Position numbers and translations under genes: made by a program
In this document: positions 12,701 through 24,599 of the stretch, piece after piece
Numbering within the stretch: the first letter of the stretch is position 1
How the letters are laid out: every line of letters begins with the position of its first letter
The notes under the pieces: model-generated
The model's database searches: none
What the model was told of the DNA's origin: nothing
The model's input: only the letters and a program-made list of their open reading frames with translations
Source of the DNA: Acorus gramineus
Lineage: Eukaryota; Streptophyta; Magnoliopsida; Acorales; Acoraceae
Direction: 5' to 3'
DNA length: 64,000 nucleotides
Assembly (NCBI GenBank): GCA_030737835.1
Contig: JAUJYN010000030.1
Location: 1,980,424 to 2,044,423 of the forward strand

Positions 12701-13418
12701 ACACCCACGACCACCTCAACCACCACCACCACTACCACCATCTCTTCAGCCTCTCCACCAGCCCTTCTTGGCTGAAAAACAGAGGAAAACATGAGGGGAG
12801 GCATGAGAGGGTTGGAGATGGAGAAGGGAAAGAAACAACAACACATACACACACACAAACTCACCCTAGCTAGATCATCCCTTCATACACTATTCATCTT
12901 CTCCTTCACTTTCTCCACCCAATACACACAAATGAGAGGGAGAGGAGAAAAGAAAGCCACGGATGGATTTCCTAAGGGTGGGAGAGAGAAGGAGAGAAAA
13001 AGAGAGAGAGAGGTAATTAATTTACAAAAAGGGGTTTGGTGGATTTTGACCTAGGTCAACCCAACCAAGGAAACAAACAAAACCCCTTCACTTCTAGGTC
13101 ATACTTGACTGGTCAAATTCTTCATTTGACTTGGTCAAAGTCAACCTTTGAAAATCCAGTATCGACAAAAGCCCGGATGCGGTTCGGAACTACATAATTT
13201 TCAAAACGTTACCGGAATTCGATGAAATTTTTATGGGTAGTACTAAACGGTACCAGGACCCATAATATGCAGTTAGATTTTCAATCAGAGTACTCCAACT
13301 CCCGCAGGTAGCTAAAAGCCAAAATTTTAGCGACTCCGATCGAAAAAGAAAAAGGCCCTCAATGATATAGATGTGACCAAGGCTTAACCGAAATGCTCCA
13401 AATGACACAGGCATAACA
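9787..13418 (-). mobile_element. Solo chromovirus LTR, subtype B, target duplication ACACC, atypical interior
   Basis: It starts TGTCACGCCCCAAGG and ends CACAGGCATAACA, with ACACC on both sides (9782-9786 and 13419-13423). It is a solo LTR of 3.6 kb inserted in the Tat element. Unlike its relatives it lacks the CpG-rich block. Between the acceptor-like TTTGCAG/ATCTC (AG at 12141-12140) and the donor-like TTCG/GTAAGG (GT at 12658-12657) it carries about 520 bp of ordinary AT-rich sequence with no resemblance to the other copies. A cluster of W-box cores (TTGAC and its complement) lies at about 13040-13150 in U3. Confidence 0.93.
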
Positions 13419-14505
13419 ACACCAACGTCCCGTGCTTGAGATGCCTCAGTATGACTGAAGACAAGCCGCTCATGGAAGAAGTTCACGAAAGATCGTGCAG
13501 CGATCACTCTTCCAAGAGATCATTCGCATACCACATACTGACCCAAAGCTACTACTGGCCCACCCTGCGTAAGGATGCCATCAACTTCGCCCGACGGTGC
13601 GTACAGTGCCAGATGCATGCTCCCCTCATCCATCTCCCCACTGAGAACATGTATGCCCTCGTGGTCCCTTTGCCCTTTGCGTAGTGGGGGATGGATATCG
13701 CGATACCCTTCCCGGTCACTAGGGGGTAGGGGTACATGCTCTTAACCACCGATTATTTTATTAAATGGGTGGAAGTAGATGCTTATAAGACCGTAAAGCA
13801 CTCTGATGTCAAGAACTTCTTGCGAAAGCATATAATTTGCAGGTTTGGGGTGTCCAGAACTATGGTTGCGGACAACAGGACATAGTTCGCTGCCCCCATC
13901 TGCGACTTCTGTGAGAAATACAACTTCAGGCAACGCTTCTCATCCAGCGCATACCCACAAGGGAATGGGCAAGCCGAGGTTACCAACAGCACGATCTTTA
14001 GCTGCTTGAAGAAGAGGCTCAAGGACAAGAAAGGACGGTGGTTGGAAGCACCTCGGACGTGCTTTGGGCATATCGCACCACATAGAGGAAGCCAATCGGG
14101 GAGACCCTATTTGCTCTTGCTTAAGGCATAGAGGCAGTCATCCCCGCCGAGGTTGGGCTCCTCACTTTGCGGTCAGTACTTGCCGGCTCTCTACAGAATG
14201 ATGCAGCCCTCATGGACAACCTCATCTTGCTGGAAGAACAAAGGGAATCCACTCTCATCCGTCTAGCTGCCTATGAATGCCAACAAGCTCTCCACTTCAA
14301 TAAAATGGGGTGCGCCTGATCATTTGCTCCCGGCGAGTGAGTCATTCGGCGTGTCACTGATAACACTCCAGAAATCAACGTCAGAAGCTTCTCGAAAACA
14401 CTTGGGAATGCCCGTATGAGGTGGTGGAGGCTTACGGCAAGCGGGAATACAAGCTTTGTACGATCGGTCCACGAAAGGTACCCATTCCAACCCCCTGGAA
14501 CGCCG
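13419..14505 (+). pseudogene. Tat pol remnant: integrase
   Basis: The frame from 13436 shows the integrase zinc-binding pattern. HERSCSDHS is followed by a YYWPTLRKDA stretch and CVQCQMHAP, an H-H-C-C arrangement. Downstream, the frame covering WGMDIAIPFPV and later AYPQGNGQAEVTNS shows the catalytic core with its conserved Asp and Glu surroundings. The C-terminal side, AYGKREYKLCTIG, resembles the end of Tat integrases. It is old and broken in several places. It ends where element X begins near 14505. Confidence 0.78.
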
Positions 14506-15026
14506 GGATCTTCCTTGGCCCTCGAATTGGCCCAAATCAGAGGAGAAAAGAGGGGGGATGGAAGGGCTAGGTTGGCCGGAATCCGGATTTGAAAGCACCG
14601 GGGTGTAGATCGGGACCCGATCTACACTTTCTATGCTTTAGGTTTTTGGGTTTGAGGACTCTAGGGGGCTCAAATCAAAGAAAAGGAGAGAGGGGAGAGA
14701 GAAAACTCATTTGGTAGGGATGATGAATAGTGCCAATCAGATTTTAGATTTCATTTATATAGACAAATCACTTAAAAACCCGGATACGCCCTGGAACTGT
14801 GAAATTCTGGAAACGTTGTCGGAATTCGATGAAATTTTTGTGAGAGGCCTAAAATGGCACCAGGACACCAAATATGCAGTTAGATTTCCAATCGGAGTCC
14901 TCTACCTTAGGACGATAACTAACAGTCCAAAAATTAGCGGTTCCGATCGAAAACTGAAAAAAAAATGAAAAACTACCAGAACGCTCCAACGGTTACCAGT
15001 AGGCTAAAAGTGACACATATATAACA
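14505..15026 (-). mobile_element. 3' LTR remnant of element X (U3 end)
   Basis: It is closely matched by 29810-30331, the U3 end of the LTR at 27012-30331, and finishes GTGACACATATATAACA. A TATA-like box, CTATATAAATG on the minus strand, lies at about 14752-14763. It is followed at 15027 by TTCTTCCCCCCTTAG, the complement of a purine-rich polypurine tract. That places it as the 3' LTR of a minus-strand element. Confidence 0.85.
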
Positions 15027-15725
15027 TTCTTCCCCCCTTAGAAAATTTTGTCCTCAAAATATGCAAAAACATCTAGGAGGGGAAAAGATGCGGATACGCG
15101 TCACACCTGGCATCCTTGAGCTCCCAAGTGTCCTCGACACCGGAACGGTGCTGCCATCGCACCTCGACCAACTGGACGGTCTTGGTGCAGAGCCTCCTCA
15201 CGCGGCGGTCCATGATCACAATCGACTGCTCCACGAATGACTGTCCGGCTCAGAGACGAGCGGCTCGAACGGGATGACGTGAGCAGGATCGTGGACACAC
15301 CTTTACCCAACTGCGAACCCACCACTCCAAGACGGAGAGGTAAGAATTGGCGCTGAGGTGAGCCTCCGATAAAACTCCAGGAAGCTCTCCTCGCAAGACG
15401 GGGACCACTCGAACCGGACATCCTTCCGAGTAAGGCGGTTAAGAGGAACAGCTATCTTCGAGAGTCCCTCGTCAAACCTCCTGCAATAACTCGCCAAACT
15501 CGGGAAGCTCCGAATCCCTGCGGGGTTCGACGGTCGACGCCAATTTGACGCGACGAGCGTCTTGCCCGGGTCCACAGATATGCCTTCACCAGAAATCACT
15601 CAGCCCAAAAGGCCCTAACTCCCACCAAAACTCACACTTGATCTTCCATCCATTTGATGCTTCCATGGTATCCCTTGCCTGGGAAAAGAAACCTCGGGAG
15701 GGCACCATGAAATCCCGATATAGGA
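15027..15725 (-). pseudogene. Element X internal remnant: polypurine tract, integrase tail, RT/RNase H piece
   Basis: Read on the minus strand, 15303-15599 carries [14 protein letters not shown] and [18 protein letters not shown], the end of RT and the start of RNase H. Positions 15060-15300 match the end of the integrase/chromodomain region of Z near 41380-41610. The stretch from 15444 to 15725 occurs again at 24596-24878, on the far side of element Y. It is a fossil. Confidence 0.75.
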
Positions 15726-18700
15726 TGTCACGCCCCAGGGCTGGCCAACCCCGGGACCCGACAGGTGTATGTATCAAATCAGAAGCCTACAACAGGAGGT
15801 CAATAATATATATCATACACAGACAACTAGAATGACACACATGCAACAAAAGGGACTGACATGATATATACACCAAATGCGGAAGCAAAAGACTGAATCT
15901 GTGAATAAACATTCTACAGACTCGATACACAATCATACGTCCTGTGAGAGCCAATATACACAATATACAACTGAACATATACCAACACGTGCCATGCACG
16001 GAAATAAAATACATACAGCCAAGGAAAGGGATGCTGACAGCCTCTGGTACTCGCGGACGTAGCGCTGCTCCGCTACTGAAGAAATCCCTCGGAAAGCTCC
16101 AACTGCTGCTCCGGCTCCAGCTCAGGCTCAGTGGCAACTGGGGAAAAACATATGCGAGGGGTGAGCCACACGCTCAGTGAACGGCACAACCCATGCATCA
16201 CAGACAATATTGACCACAACATATTAATCCATTCTAATCCACAATTTTTCCATAATCCAGATCATACCCTCACCCTTACCCCTCAACAAGGGACTCAGGA
16301 TATTGGGACTTACAATCATTCACAAACAAAACCAGCGGGTCGCTCATCGCCAACCCACTTCACCCTCACCCTCACCTTTCCAAAGGTGACATAGGATTTT
16401 GGGACTGATAATCATCCATTCACATATCCAGTAGGTCGCTCATCGCCAACCCACTACACCCTCACCCTCACCCTACCACGGGTGACATAGGATTTTGGGA
16501 CTGACTAGGCTGTTGGTCACCCTTGGTCCACCGATAGTCTCTCCCTCCACTCCGTAGGCCGCCTGGTCTACTCCCATATTCAGCACAGTCCGTCACCAAA
16601 TCAGGAGGTGCCTACTAATGGGAGCCCTCTGTCAGGAAGGCCCTGTCTAACGCTGGGGTAGCCTCCACCGGATCCAACGCAGGGAACGGAACAGCCTATC
16701 CATCGCATATGATCCACTCGGATCCGCCGACTACACGCCTCAACGATTCTAATGTCATGAACTCTTCAGAGTTCCTCCAGCGCGCATAACCAAGATGCGG
16801 GGAAACAAGTACAATCAAAAGTAGTGTTGGAATATCACTGGGGGAAAGAAACTCGGGAGGGCGGCGTGAGTTCCCGATACAGGGTACCCCGACAACCAAA
16901 CAAGGAACACGGAGTACCCTAACACGGGTCTCACCGCTGTCCTCGCAAGGTCCCTCCCCTATAATATTCACTACTCATGCTAATAATCATACCAAACATA
17001 CAACTCTAACGTTCTGAATTCCTCAGAACTCACCAGGGCGCATAACTACGATGCGGGGAACATGCATAAGGTTATAACAAGGGTGGAATATCATTGGGGG
17101 AAAGAAACTCAGGAGGGCAGCGTGAGTTCCCATTATAGGACACCCCAACAACCAAACAATGAACACGGTGTACCCTAACCCGGGTCTCACCGCTGTCCTC
17201 GCAAGGCCCCTCCCCTATAATATTCACTATAACATGCAATTTAACAAGTACTAGCATTTAATTTAATAAATAAACTAGTAGGGTGTCATGCATCGGTCGG
17301 GCTTCCTAACATGGAAACAGGGGACATGGTGCATGGCTCTTACACCTATCCTAAGGGTGCAAGTCCCTAACATGCAAAGACTAGGGTAGCATGCATTCTA
17401 CACATGAATCATACAAGCATGGATTACATATTATTGCAGGTTAATATTTATCCATGACGCCCCAGGAGAGGTCGGTATACGCCCAAGTGCGTATAACGCC
17501 TCTCTACTGGGTTGGATTGTCCCACTCACCGGAATCCGGGTCGTCGCGCGACCGCCCGTCGAGATCTGCAAGACAGAGTATTATTTGGTAAGTATAAATC
17601 CACAGTTATCATTAAATACTCAAACAAATACCCTAAAATCCCAAATTAATCACCCAAACACCCCCGGAAACCACCCGCACGGCCGGCCACCACCCGCACG
17701 GCCACCCGACCGCCCGGACGCGCCGCCGCGCCTCAGCCCGCGCACTCCGCGCACCGCCCGGGGCCCCGCGCGTCCACCGAGCCCAGCCGCGGCAGCCCGC
17801 ACGCGCCCCGCACGCCGTGCGCTGGCCCGCGAGCACCCCGCACGCCCCCGCGCGCGGCGCCTCGCCCCCGCGCACACCACCTCGCGCCTTGCCGCGCGCC
17901 CGCGCACGCACGCGCGCATGCCCGCGCGCGCCCCGCCTGCGCGCTGCTGCTGCTCTGCCTGCTGCCCGAGAACCCCTCCCTGCAGCCCGAGACCACCCCC
18001 TGCAGCCCGAGCACCTCCAACCACCCCTCCCACGGCCGCCGACCACTTCCGACCACCTCCAACCACCCCCGACAGCCTCCCACAGCCGCCGACCACCCCT
18101 CATACATAGATCCACACTCCTAGCATACATCTATGCAAGAAAAGTGAAGAAAAGGACCTTACCGAGGGGAGGAAGCGAAGTCCGGGCGCTCTCCGCGCGC
18201 CGAAACCCTTCCCACAAGCCTTCTCACGCCCCGATCTATCACGGCCCTCGATTTGGCTCGAAACAGAGGAGAGAGAGGGGAGGTCGGGGAGGCTAGAGTC
18301 GTCGGAATTCGGATTTGAAGACACCGGTGTGTAGATCGGGACCCGATCTACACTTCCCGTGCTTTGGGTTTTCGATTTTGAGGGGTGGAGGGGGCTCAAA
18401 CGGAAGAAAAACGGAGAAGGGGAGAGGGGATATTCACGTCGGGAGGGATGATGAATAGTGTAGGGGTGATTTTTTATTTCTTTTATATAGCGCGCGACTT
18501 AAAAACCCGGATACGCCCCGGAACTGCGAAATTTTTGCAAACGATGCCAGAATTCGATGAAATTTTTGTGGGAGGTCAGAAATGGCACCAGGACACCAAA
18601 TATGCAGTTAGATTTCCAATCGGAGTCCTCTAACTCAGGACGATAGCTAACAGTCCAAAAATAAGCGGTTCCGACCAAAAACCCTAAAAATTTTAAAACT

Positions 18701-18752
18701 GCCAGGACGCTCCAACGGTTACCAGCAGGTTAAAAGTGACACATATATAACA
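15726..18752 (-). mobile_element. 3' LTR of element Y
   Basis: It starts TGTCACGCCCCAGGG and ends CACATATATAACA, 3.0 kb. On the minus (sense) strand it has TATA box CTATATAAAA (18490-18481), a donor-like CTCG/GTAAGG (GT at 18162-18161), a CpG-rich block (about 17690-18000) and an acceptor-like TTGCAG/ATCTC (AG at 17577-17576). Two kinds of module are repeated inside it. One is a CCCTCACCCTCACC-bearing unit at about 16330-16400 and again at 16425-16510. The other is a unit of about 145 bp at about 16830-16972 and again at 17086-17230. The long Arg/Pro/Ala frames at 17585-18130 belong to the CpG block and are not genes. Confidence 0.93.
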
Positions 18753-19370
18753 TTCTTCCCCCCTTAGGAAATTTTGTCCTCAAAATATGCAAAAACATCT
18801 AGGAGGGGAAGAGACGCGTCACACCTGGCATCCCTTGAGCTCCTAAGCGTCCTTAACACCGGAACGGTGCTGCCATCGCACCTCGACCAACTGGACGGTC
18901 TTGGTGCAGAACCTCCTCACGCGGCGGTCCATGATCTCAATCGACTGCTCCACGAATGACTGTCCGGCTCAGAGACGAGCGGCTCGAACGGGATGACGTG
19001 AGCAGGATCGCGGACACCTTTACCCAACTGCGAACCCACCACTCCAAGACGGAGAGGTAAGAATTGGCGCTGAGGTGAGCCTCCGAGTAAACTCCAGGAA
19101 GCTCTCCTCGCAAGACGGGGACCACTCGAACCGGACATCCTTTCGAGTAAGGCGGTTAAGAGGAACAGCTATCTTCGAGAGTCCCTCGTCAAGCTTCCTA
19201 CAATAACCCTCCAACTCGGGAAGCTCCGAATCCTTGCGGGGTTCGACGGTCGGCGCCAATCTGACGCGACGAGCGTCTTGCCCGGGTCCACAGATATGCC
19301 TTCACCAGAAATCACCCAGCCCAAAAGGCCTTAACCACCAACCAAACTCACACCTAATCTTTCATCCATC
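18753..19370 (-). pseudogene. Element Y pol remnant: polypurine tract, integrase tail, RT/RNase H piece
   Basis: It begins with the complement of a polypurine tract (TTCTTCCCCCCTTAGG). It then shows remnants of the integrase/chromodomain end and of the RT to RNase H connection ([18 protein letters not shown] and LTSAPILTSPSWSGGF on the minus strand, 19020-19200). The makeup matches the X remnant at 15027-15725. Most of pol is absent; it is a fossil. Confidence 0.75.
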
Positions 19371-20110
19371 ATCAGCTGATGCTTCCAGGGTATCCCTTAC
19401 CTGGGAAAAGAAACCTCGGGAGGGCACCATGGAATCCCGATATAGGATACCCCGACAACCAAACAAGGAACACGAAGTACCCTAGCCCGGGTTCCAACGC
19501 CGACCTCACAAGGCCCCTTAATCCAGAAAGGAACACTGGAAGAAGACATCATTTAAAAGAACACCACTAACTCCTCCGGATCATCTACATCTAGATGATC
19601 ACCCAACGATGTCATTCAACATCCTTTGCAAGACCCGACCCAACATCATTGGGAACGGTCCAACAGAAATTGGGTTACGAGCGACCCGCCTTCGCCTCAT
19701 CCACACCCTCACTCCCGAAAGGAGACATTTTGGGACTTTGGGAGAGACTTAGACTGCTCTCTACCCCTGGTCCACCGCTAGCCTCTCCCCGCTCCGTAGC
19801 TCGCCTGGTCCTCTGACCGGGAGCCTGTCTAACGCCGGGGCTGTACTACGCGGATCCAACTAAGGGGAGAGCGATTCCACGCTCGCGACACCATTCAATA
19901 ATCTCTTACCGGGTAGCCCCTACCTAGCATACTCCCAAATTCAGTACCCCTCCGACTGCATCGGCGGTACCTACTGATGGGAACTCACTGCCAGGACGGC
20001 TATAACCCGGCTTCCTTAACCCAAACAACCGCTCTTGACACTCACTCATCCAGATACCCCACACACTTGCATAATAACCACCAATTACACACACATCTAT
20101 CCTTATACTA
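19370..20110 (-). repeat. LTR-derived stretch inside element Y, between gag and the pol remnant
   Basis: The sequence matches LTR modules rather than coding DNA. 19400-19520 resembles the module at 22700-22815. 19700-19880 resembles the solo LTR at 52720-52910, including CTGGTCCACC and the GGATCCAAC surroundings. It is in the same orientation as the LTRs. The same arrangement occurs in X at about 24800-25560, so it predates the spread of these copies. Confidence 0.7.
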
Positions 20111-21461
20111 GAAAGCTGGGAACACAAGATGATACCTCGAACCATGACACCCGAAGGCTGCGCCTCCTCGGCCGTAAGCGCTGCAACTCTGCCCTGCACC
20201 AACCGCGGCTGAGGAACAGGAGCACGCCTCGCCGGCTGCACTGGCTGCTGCTGGCGCTGAGGCTGCTGCTGCTGCTGCTGGCGCGGAAGCTGCTGCTGCA
20301 AGAACGGCGGCTGCTGAGGTGGCACTCGGGGTCGATCAGCATCGGGACAATTGTATCTGATATGCCCGATGCGCTGGCAATGAAAACAGCGCCGCTTCTC
20401 CGGCTGCCATGACTGGATGGGCACTGCTGCAATGGGTGCCGGATCCCATACTGGCACCGCATCTGCTGGAGGAGAGGCAGCCGCTGACTGCTCGAAGCGG
20501 GGCCTCTTCCTCTTGCGCTGCCCCTGGTCCCGACTCCCGGAAGGACCCTGATCTGAAGAAGGGGTCGGAGCCCGCACTTGAATCCCGAGGTCTCTCTCGA
20601 CAGTCTTCGCCCGCGAGACCAAGTCGGAGAACCTCGTGAAAGCCTGGGCGGTGACGTGCACTCGGATGGCATTGCTCAGACCGAGCTCAAACCGACGGCA
20701 CCTCGTCCCCTCATCCATCACCCAGGCTGGAGCGAACCTAGAAAGGCTCGTGAAGCGCGTAGAGTAATCAGCGACGGACATAGTGCCCTGAGTCAACTGC
20801 TCAAACTCCCGCTCCACGATCTGGCGCGTCGAGAACGGGAAATACTCATCCAAGAAGTACCTCCGGAATCCCGCCCATGAAAGCCGCTCCACTCCCTCTG
20901 GAATGTCCACCACTCGGGTAGCCCACCAGTCGGCGGCGTCACCCTTCAACATAAAGGTGGCCAGAGAGACTCGCTGGCGATCGGTGCAAAGCATGGCCGC
21001 GAAGATCACATCCACCTCCCTCAACCAACGCTCTGGCGCAAGAGGATCTGCCGACTGCCCATGAAACTCGGGAGGATGGAGCTTCAGAAAGGCGTTGAGG
21101 CCGCTCTGCTGCACCGTTGAGGCCGCCTCTAGCTCCTCCTCCCTCTGCAGGGGATCCTCAACTCCACTGCCGGAACTGCCACAGGAACTGGGGGTACATC
21201 GGGTACCACAGGCGGATCTACCACCAAGGGGACCGGCGGAACTGCCTCGCGGGTCGCCCTCAGCTCCTGAATCTCCCTAGCCTGCTCTGCAATCATCCGC
21301 GTCTGTGTCTCCACCAAATCAGCCAACCGAGCGAAAGCACGCTCCCAAGCAGGTGGCTCCTGCGTCAAGGGCTCTCCGGTAGCATCCTCGTCTCTGGTAG
21401 GTCCGGAAACCTCCAAAGACCGAGAGGGACCTCGTCCGCGCCGTCCTCTGCGAGGAGGCAT
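20100..21461 (-). pseudogene. gag region of element Y
   Basis: The minus-strand frames 21129-21461 and 19924-21114 encode chromovirus Gag. The N-terminus MPPRRGRRGRGPSR is followed by a coiled-coil-like segment (ETQTRMIAEQAREIQELRA). Then come the capsid-type core with FHGQSADPLAPERWLREVD and WWATRVVDIPEG, a basic linker, and a CCHC zinc knuckle CFHCQRIGHIRYNC (C-X2-C-X4-H-X4-C). A glutamine-rich tail follows. It is the best-preserved coding part of Y, but the element as a whole is broken. Confidence 0.85.
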
Positions 21462-21562
21462 ATCAGCACCCTAAGAAAACCAGACACTAGGATCAGAATA
21501 CTCACATCGAAATCCTAGGACTCATCTCTACGAAAGGAAGACTATTGGCTCTGACAGGACCA

Positions 21563-21575
21563 GGCTCTGATACCA
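21563..21575 (-). other. Primer binding site of element Y (initiator tRNA-Met)
   Basis: The minus strand reads TGGTATCAGAGCC, complementary to the 3' end of plant initiator tRNA-Met. It lies five bases inside the 5' LTR that begins at 21581, the expected place. Confidence 0.93.
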
Positions 21576-21580
21576 ACTTT

Positions 21581-24500
21581 TGTCACGCCCCAGGGCGGCC
21601 AACCCCGGGACGCGGCAGGTGCATGTATCATATCAGAAGCCTACACAGGAGGTCAATAATATATATCATACACAGACAACTAGAATGACACACATGCAAC
21701 AAAAAAGGGCTGACATGATATATACACCAAATGCGGAAGCAAAAGACTGAATCTGTGAATAAACATTCTACAGACTCGATACTCAATCATACGTCCTGTG
21801 AGAGCCAATATACACAAATATACAACTGAACATATACCAACACGTGCCAAGCACGGAAATAAAATACATACAGCCAAGGAAAGGGATGCTGACAGCCTCT
21901 GGTACTCGCGGACGTAGCGCTGCTCCGCTACTGAAGAAATCCCTCGGAAAGCTCCAACTGCTGCTCCGGCTCCAGCTCAGGCTCAGTGGCAACTGGGGAA
22001 AAACATATGCGAGGGGTGAGCCACACGCTCAGTGAACGGCACAACCCATGCATCACAGACAATATTGACCACAACATATTAATCCATTCTAATCCACAAT
22101 TTTTCCATAATCCAGATCATACCCTCACCCTTACCCCTCAACAAGGGACTCAGGATATTGGGACTTACAATCATTCACAAACAAAACCAGCGGGTCGCTC
22201 ATCGCCAACCCACTTCACCCTCACCCTCACCTTTCCAAAGGTGACATAGGATTTTGGGACTGATAATCATCCATTCACATATCCAGTAGGTCGCTCATCG
22301 CCAACCCACTACACCCTCACCCTCACCCTACCACGGGTGACATAGGATTTTGGGACTGACTAGGCTGTTGGTCACCCTTAGTCCACCGATAGTCTCTCCC
22401 TCCACTCCGTAGGCCGCCTGGTCTACTCCCATATTCAGCACAGTCCGTCACCTCATCAGGAGGTGCCTACTAATGGGAGCCCTCTGTCAGGAAGGCCCTG
22501 TCTAACGCTGAGGGTAGCCTCTACCGAATCCAACGCAGGGAACAGAACAGCCTATCCATACGCATATGATCCACTCGGATCCGCCGACTACACGCCTCAA
22601 CAATTCTAATGTCATGAACTCTTCAGAGTTCCTCCAGCGCGCATAACCAAGATGCGGGGAAACAAGTACAATCAAAAGCAGTGTTGGAATATCACTGGGG
22701 GAAAGAAACTCGGGAGGGCGGCGTGAGTTCCCGATACAGGGTACCCCGACAACCAAACAAGGAACACGGAGTACCCTAACACGGGTCTCACCGCTGTCCT
22801 CGCAAGGTCCCTCCCCTATAATATTCACTACTCATGCTAATAATCATACCAAACATACAACTCTAACGTTCTGAATTCCTCAGAACCCACCAGGGCGCAT
22901 AACTACGATGCGGGGAACATGCATAAGGTTATAACAGGGTGGAATATCATTGGGGGAAAGAAACTCGGGAGGGCAGCGTGAGTTCCCATTATAGGACACC
23001 CCGACAACCAAACAAGGAACACGGTGTACCCTAACCCGGGTCTCACCGCTGTCCTCGCAAGGCCCCTCCCCTATAATATTCACTATAACATGCAATTTAA
23101 CAAGTACTAGCATTTAATTTAATAAATAAACTAGTAGGGTGTCATGCATCGGTCGGGCTTCCTAACATGGAACCAGGGGACATGCTGCATGGCTCATACA
23201 CATATCCTAAGGGTGCAAGTCCCTAACATGCAAAGACTAGGGTAGCATGCATACTACACATGAATCATACAAGCATGGATTACATATTATTGCAGGTTAA
23301 TATTTATCCATGACGCCCCAGGAGAGGTCGGTATACGCCCAAGCGCGTATAACGCCTCTCTACTGGGTTGGATTGTCCCACTCACCAGAACTCGGGTCGT
23401 CGCGCGACCGCCCGTCGAGATCTGCAAGACAGGGTATTATTTGGTAAGTATAAATCCACAGTTATCATTAAATACTCAAACAAATACCCAAAATCCCAAA
23501 TTAATCACCCAACACCCCCGGCAACCACCCGCACGGCCGGCCACCACCCGCACGGCCACCCGACCGCCCGGACGCGCCGCCGCGCCTCAGCCCGCGCACT
23601 CCGCGCACCGCCCGGGGCCCCGCGCGTCCACCGAGCCCAGCCGCGGCAGCCCGCACGCGCCCCGCACGCCGTGCGCTGGCCCGCGAGCACCCCGCACGCC
23701 CCCGCGCGCGGCGCCTCGCCCCCGCGCACACCACCTCGCGCCTTGCCGCGCGCCCGCGCACGCACGCGCGCATGACCGCGCGCCCAGCCTGCGCGCTGCT
23801 GCTGCTCTGCCTGCTGCCCGAGAACCTCTCCCTGCAGCCCGAGACCACCCCCTGCAGCCCGAGCACCTCCAACCACCCCTCCCACGGCCGCCGACCACTT
23901 CCGACCACCTCCAACCACCCCCGACAGCCTCCCACAGCCGCCGACCACCCCTCATACACAAATCCACACTCCTAGCATACATCTATGCAAGAAAAGTGAA
24001 GAAAAGGACCTTACCGAGGGGAGGAAGCGAAGTCCGGGCGCTCTCCGCGCGCCGAAACCTTTCCCAAAGGCCTTCTCAAGCCCGATCTATCACGGCCCTC
24101 GATTTGGCTCGAAACAGAGGAGAGAGAGGGGAGGTCGGGGAGGCTAGAGTCGTCGGAATTCGGATTTGAAGACACCGGAGTGTAGATCGGGACCCGATCT
24201 ACACTTCCCGTGCTTTGGGTTTTCGATTTTGAGGGGTGGAGGGGGCTCAAACGGAAGAAAAACGGAGAAGGGAGAGAGAGAAATCACGTCGGGAGGGATG
24301 ATGAATAGTGTAGGGGTGATTTTTTATTTCTTTTATATAGCGCGCGACTTAAAAACCCGGATACGCCCCGGAACTGCGAAATTTTTGCAAACGATGCCAG
24401 AATTCGATGAAATTTTCGTGGGAGGTCAGAAATGGCACCAGGACACCAAATATGCAGTTAGATTTCCAATCGGAGTCCTCTAACTCAGGACGATAGCTAA

Positions 24501-24599
24501 CAGTTTGAAAATAAGCGGTTCCGACCAAAAACCCTAAAAATTTTAAAAACTGCCAGGACGCTCCAACGGTTACCAGCAGGTTAAAAGTGACACATAACA
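21581..24599 (-). mobile_element. 5' LTR of element Y
   Basis: This is the partner of the LTR at 15726-18752, about 98% alike by eye, and is adjacent to the primer site. It has a TATA box on the minus strand (24340-24331), a donor-like CTCG/GTAAGG (GT at 24014-24013), a CpG block (about 23520-23840) and an acceptor-like TTGCAG/ATCTC (AG at 23423-23422). Its right edge meets X sequence that is also present at 15444-15725. Confidence 0.9.

Larger units (their letters stand above)
2293..14505 (+). mobile_element. Tat-lineage Ty3/gypsy retrotransposon fossil, split by later LTR insertions
   Basis: Plus-strand pol remnants run colinearly through 2293-2381, 8836-9786 and 13419-14505. They cover the end of RT, RNase H, a second (archaeal-type) RNase H and integrase. 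Two RNase H domains before the integrase is the known mark of the Tat/Ogre group. The solo LTRs at 2382-8835 and 9787-13418 split it; each has a perfect 5-bp target duplication of Tat sequence. The LTR ending at 2292 also interrupts it. The right end meets element X near 14505. No LTR of its own was recognised. It is clearly broken in many places and is the oldest layer of this part of the window. Confidence 0.8.
15726..24599 (-). mobile_element. Chromovirus element Y (inner), with both LTRs
   Basis: It comprises a 3' LTR (15726-18752), polypurine tract (18753), pol remnant (to about 19370), an LTR-derived stretch (about 19370-20110), gag (about 20100-21461), a leader, a tRNA-Met primer site (21563-21575) and a 5' LTR (21581-24599). 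The two LTRs are about 98% identical by eye, so insertion was recent (roughly a million years or less). gag is largely open but most of pol is absent, so this is a non-autonomous copy with the same internal architecture as X. No matching 5-bp repeats flank it. Instead about 280 bp of X occurs on both sides. Confidence 0.82.

Noticed and set aside
13040-13150. TTGAC-rich tract considered as a coding or satellite repeat
   Set aside because: Spacing is irregular and no frame is kept. It is at the promoter side of the LTR in several copies, so a regulatory reading fits better.
17585-18296. Long overlapping frames of Arg/Pro/Ala/Gly on both strands (also 1186-1541, 5591-6214, 23368-24169, 28789-29914, 39785-40699, 45899-46873, 54083-54664 and 63382-63990)
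   Set aside because: They lie in CpG-rich LTR blocks that lack stops in all frames. They are low complexity, open on both strands at once, not conserved in frame between copies, and have no domain.
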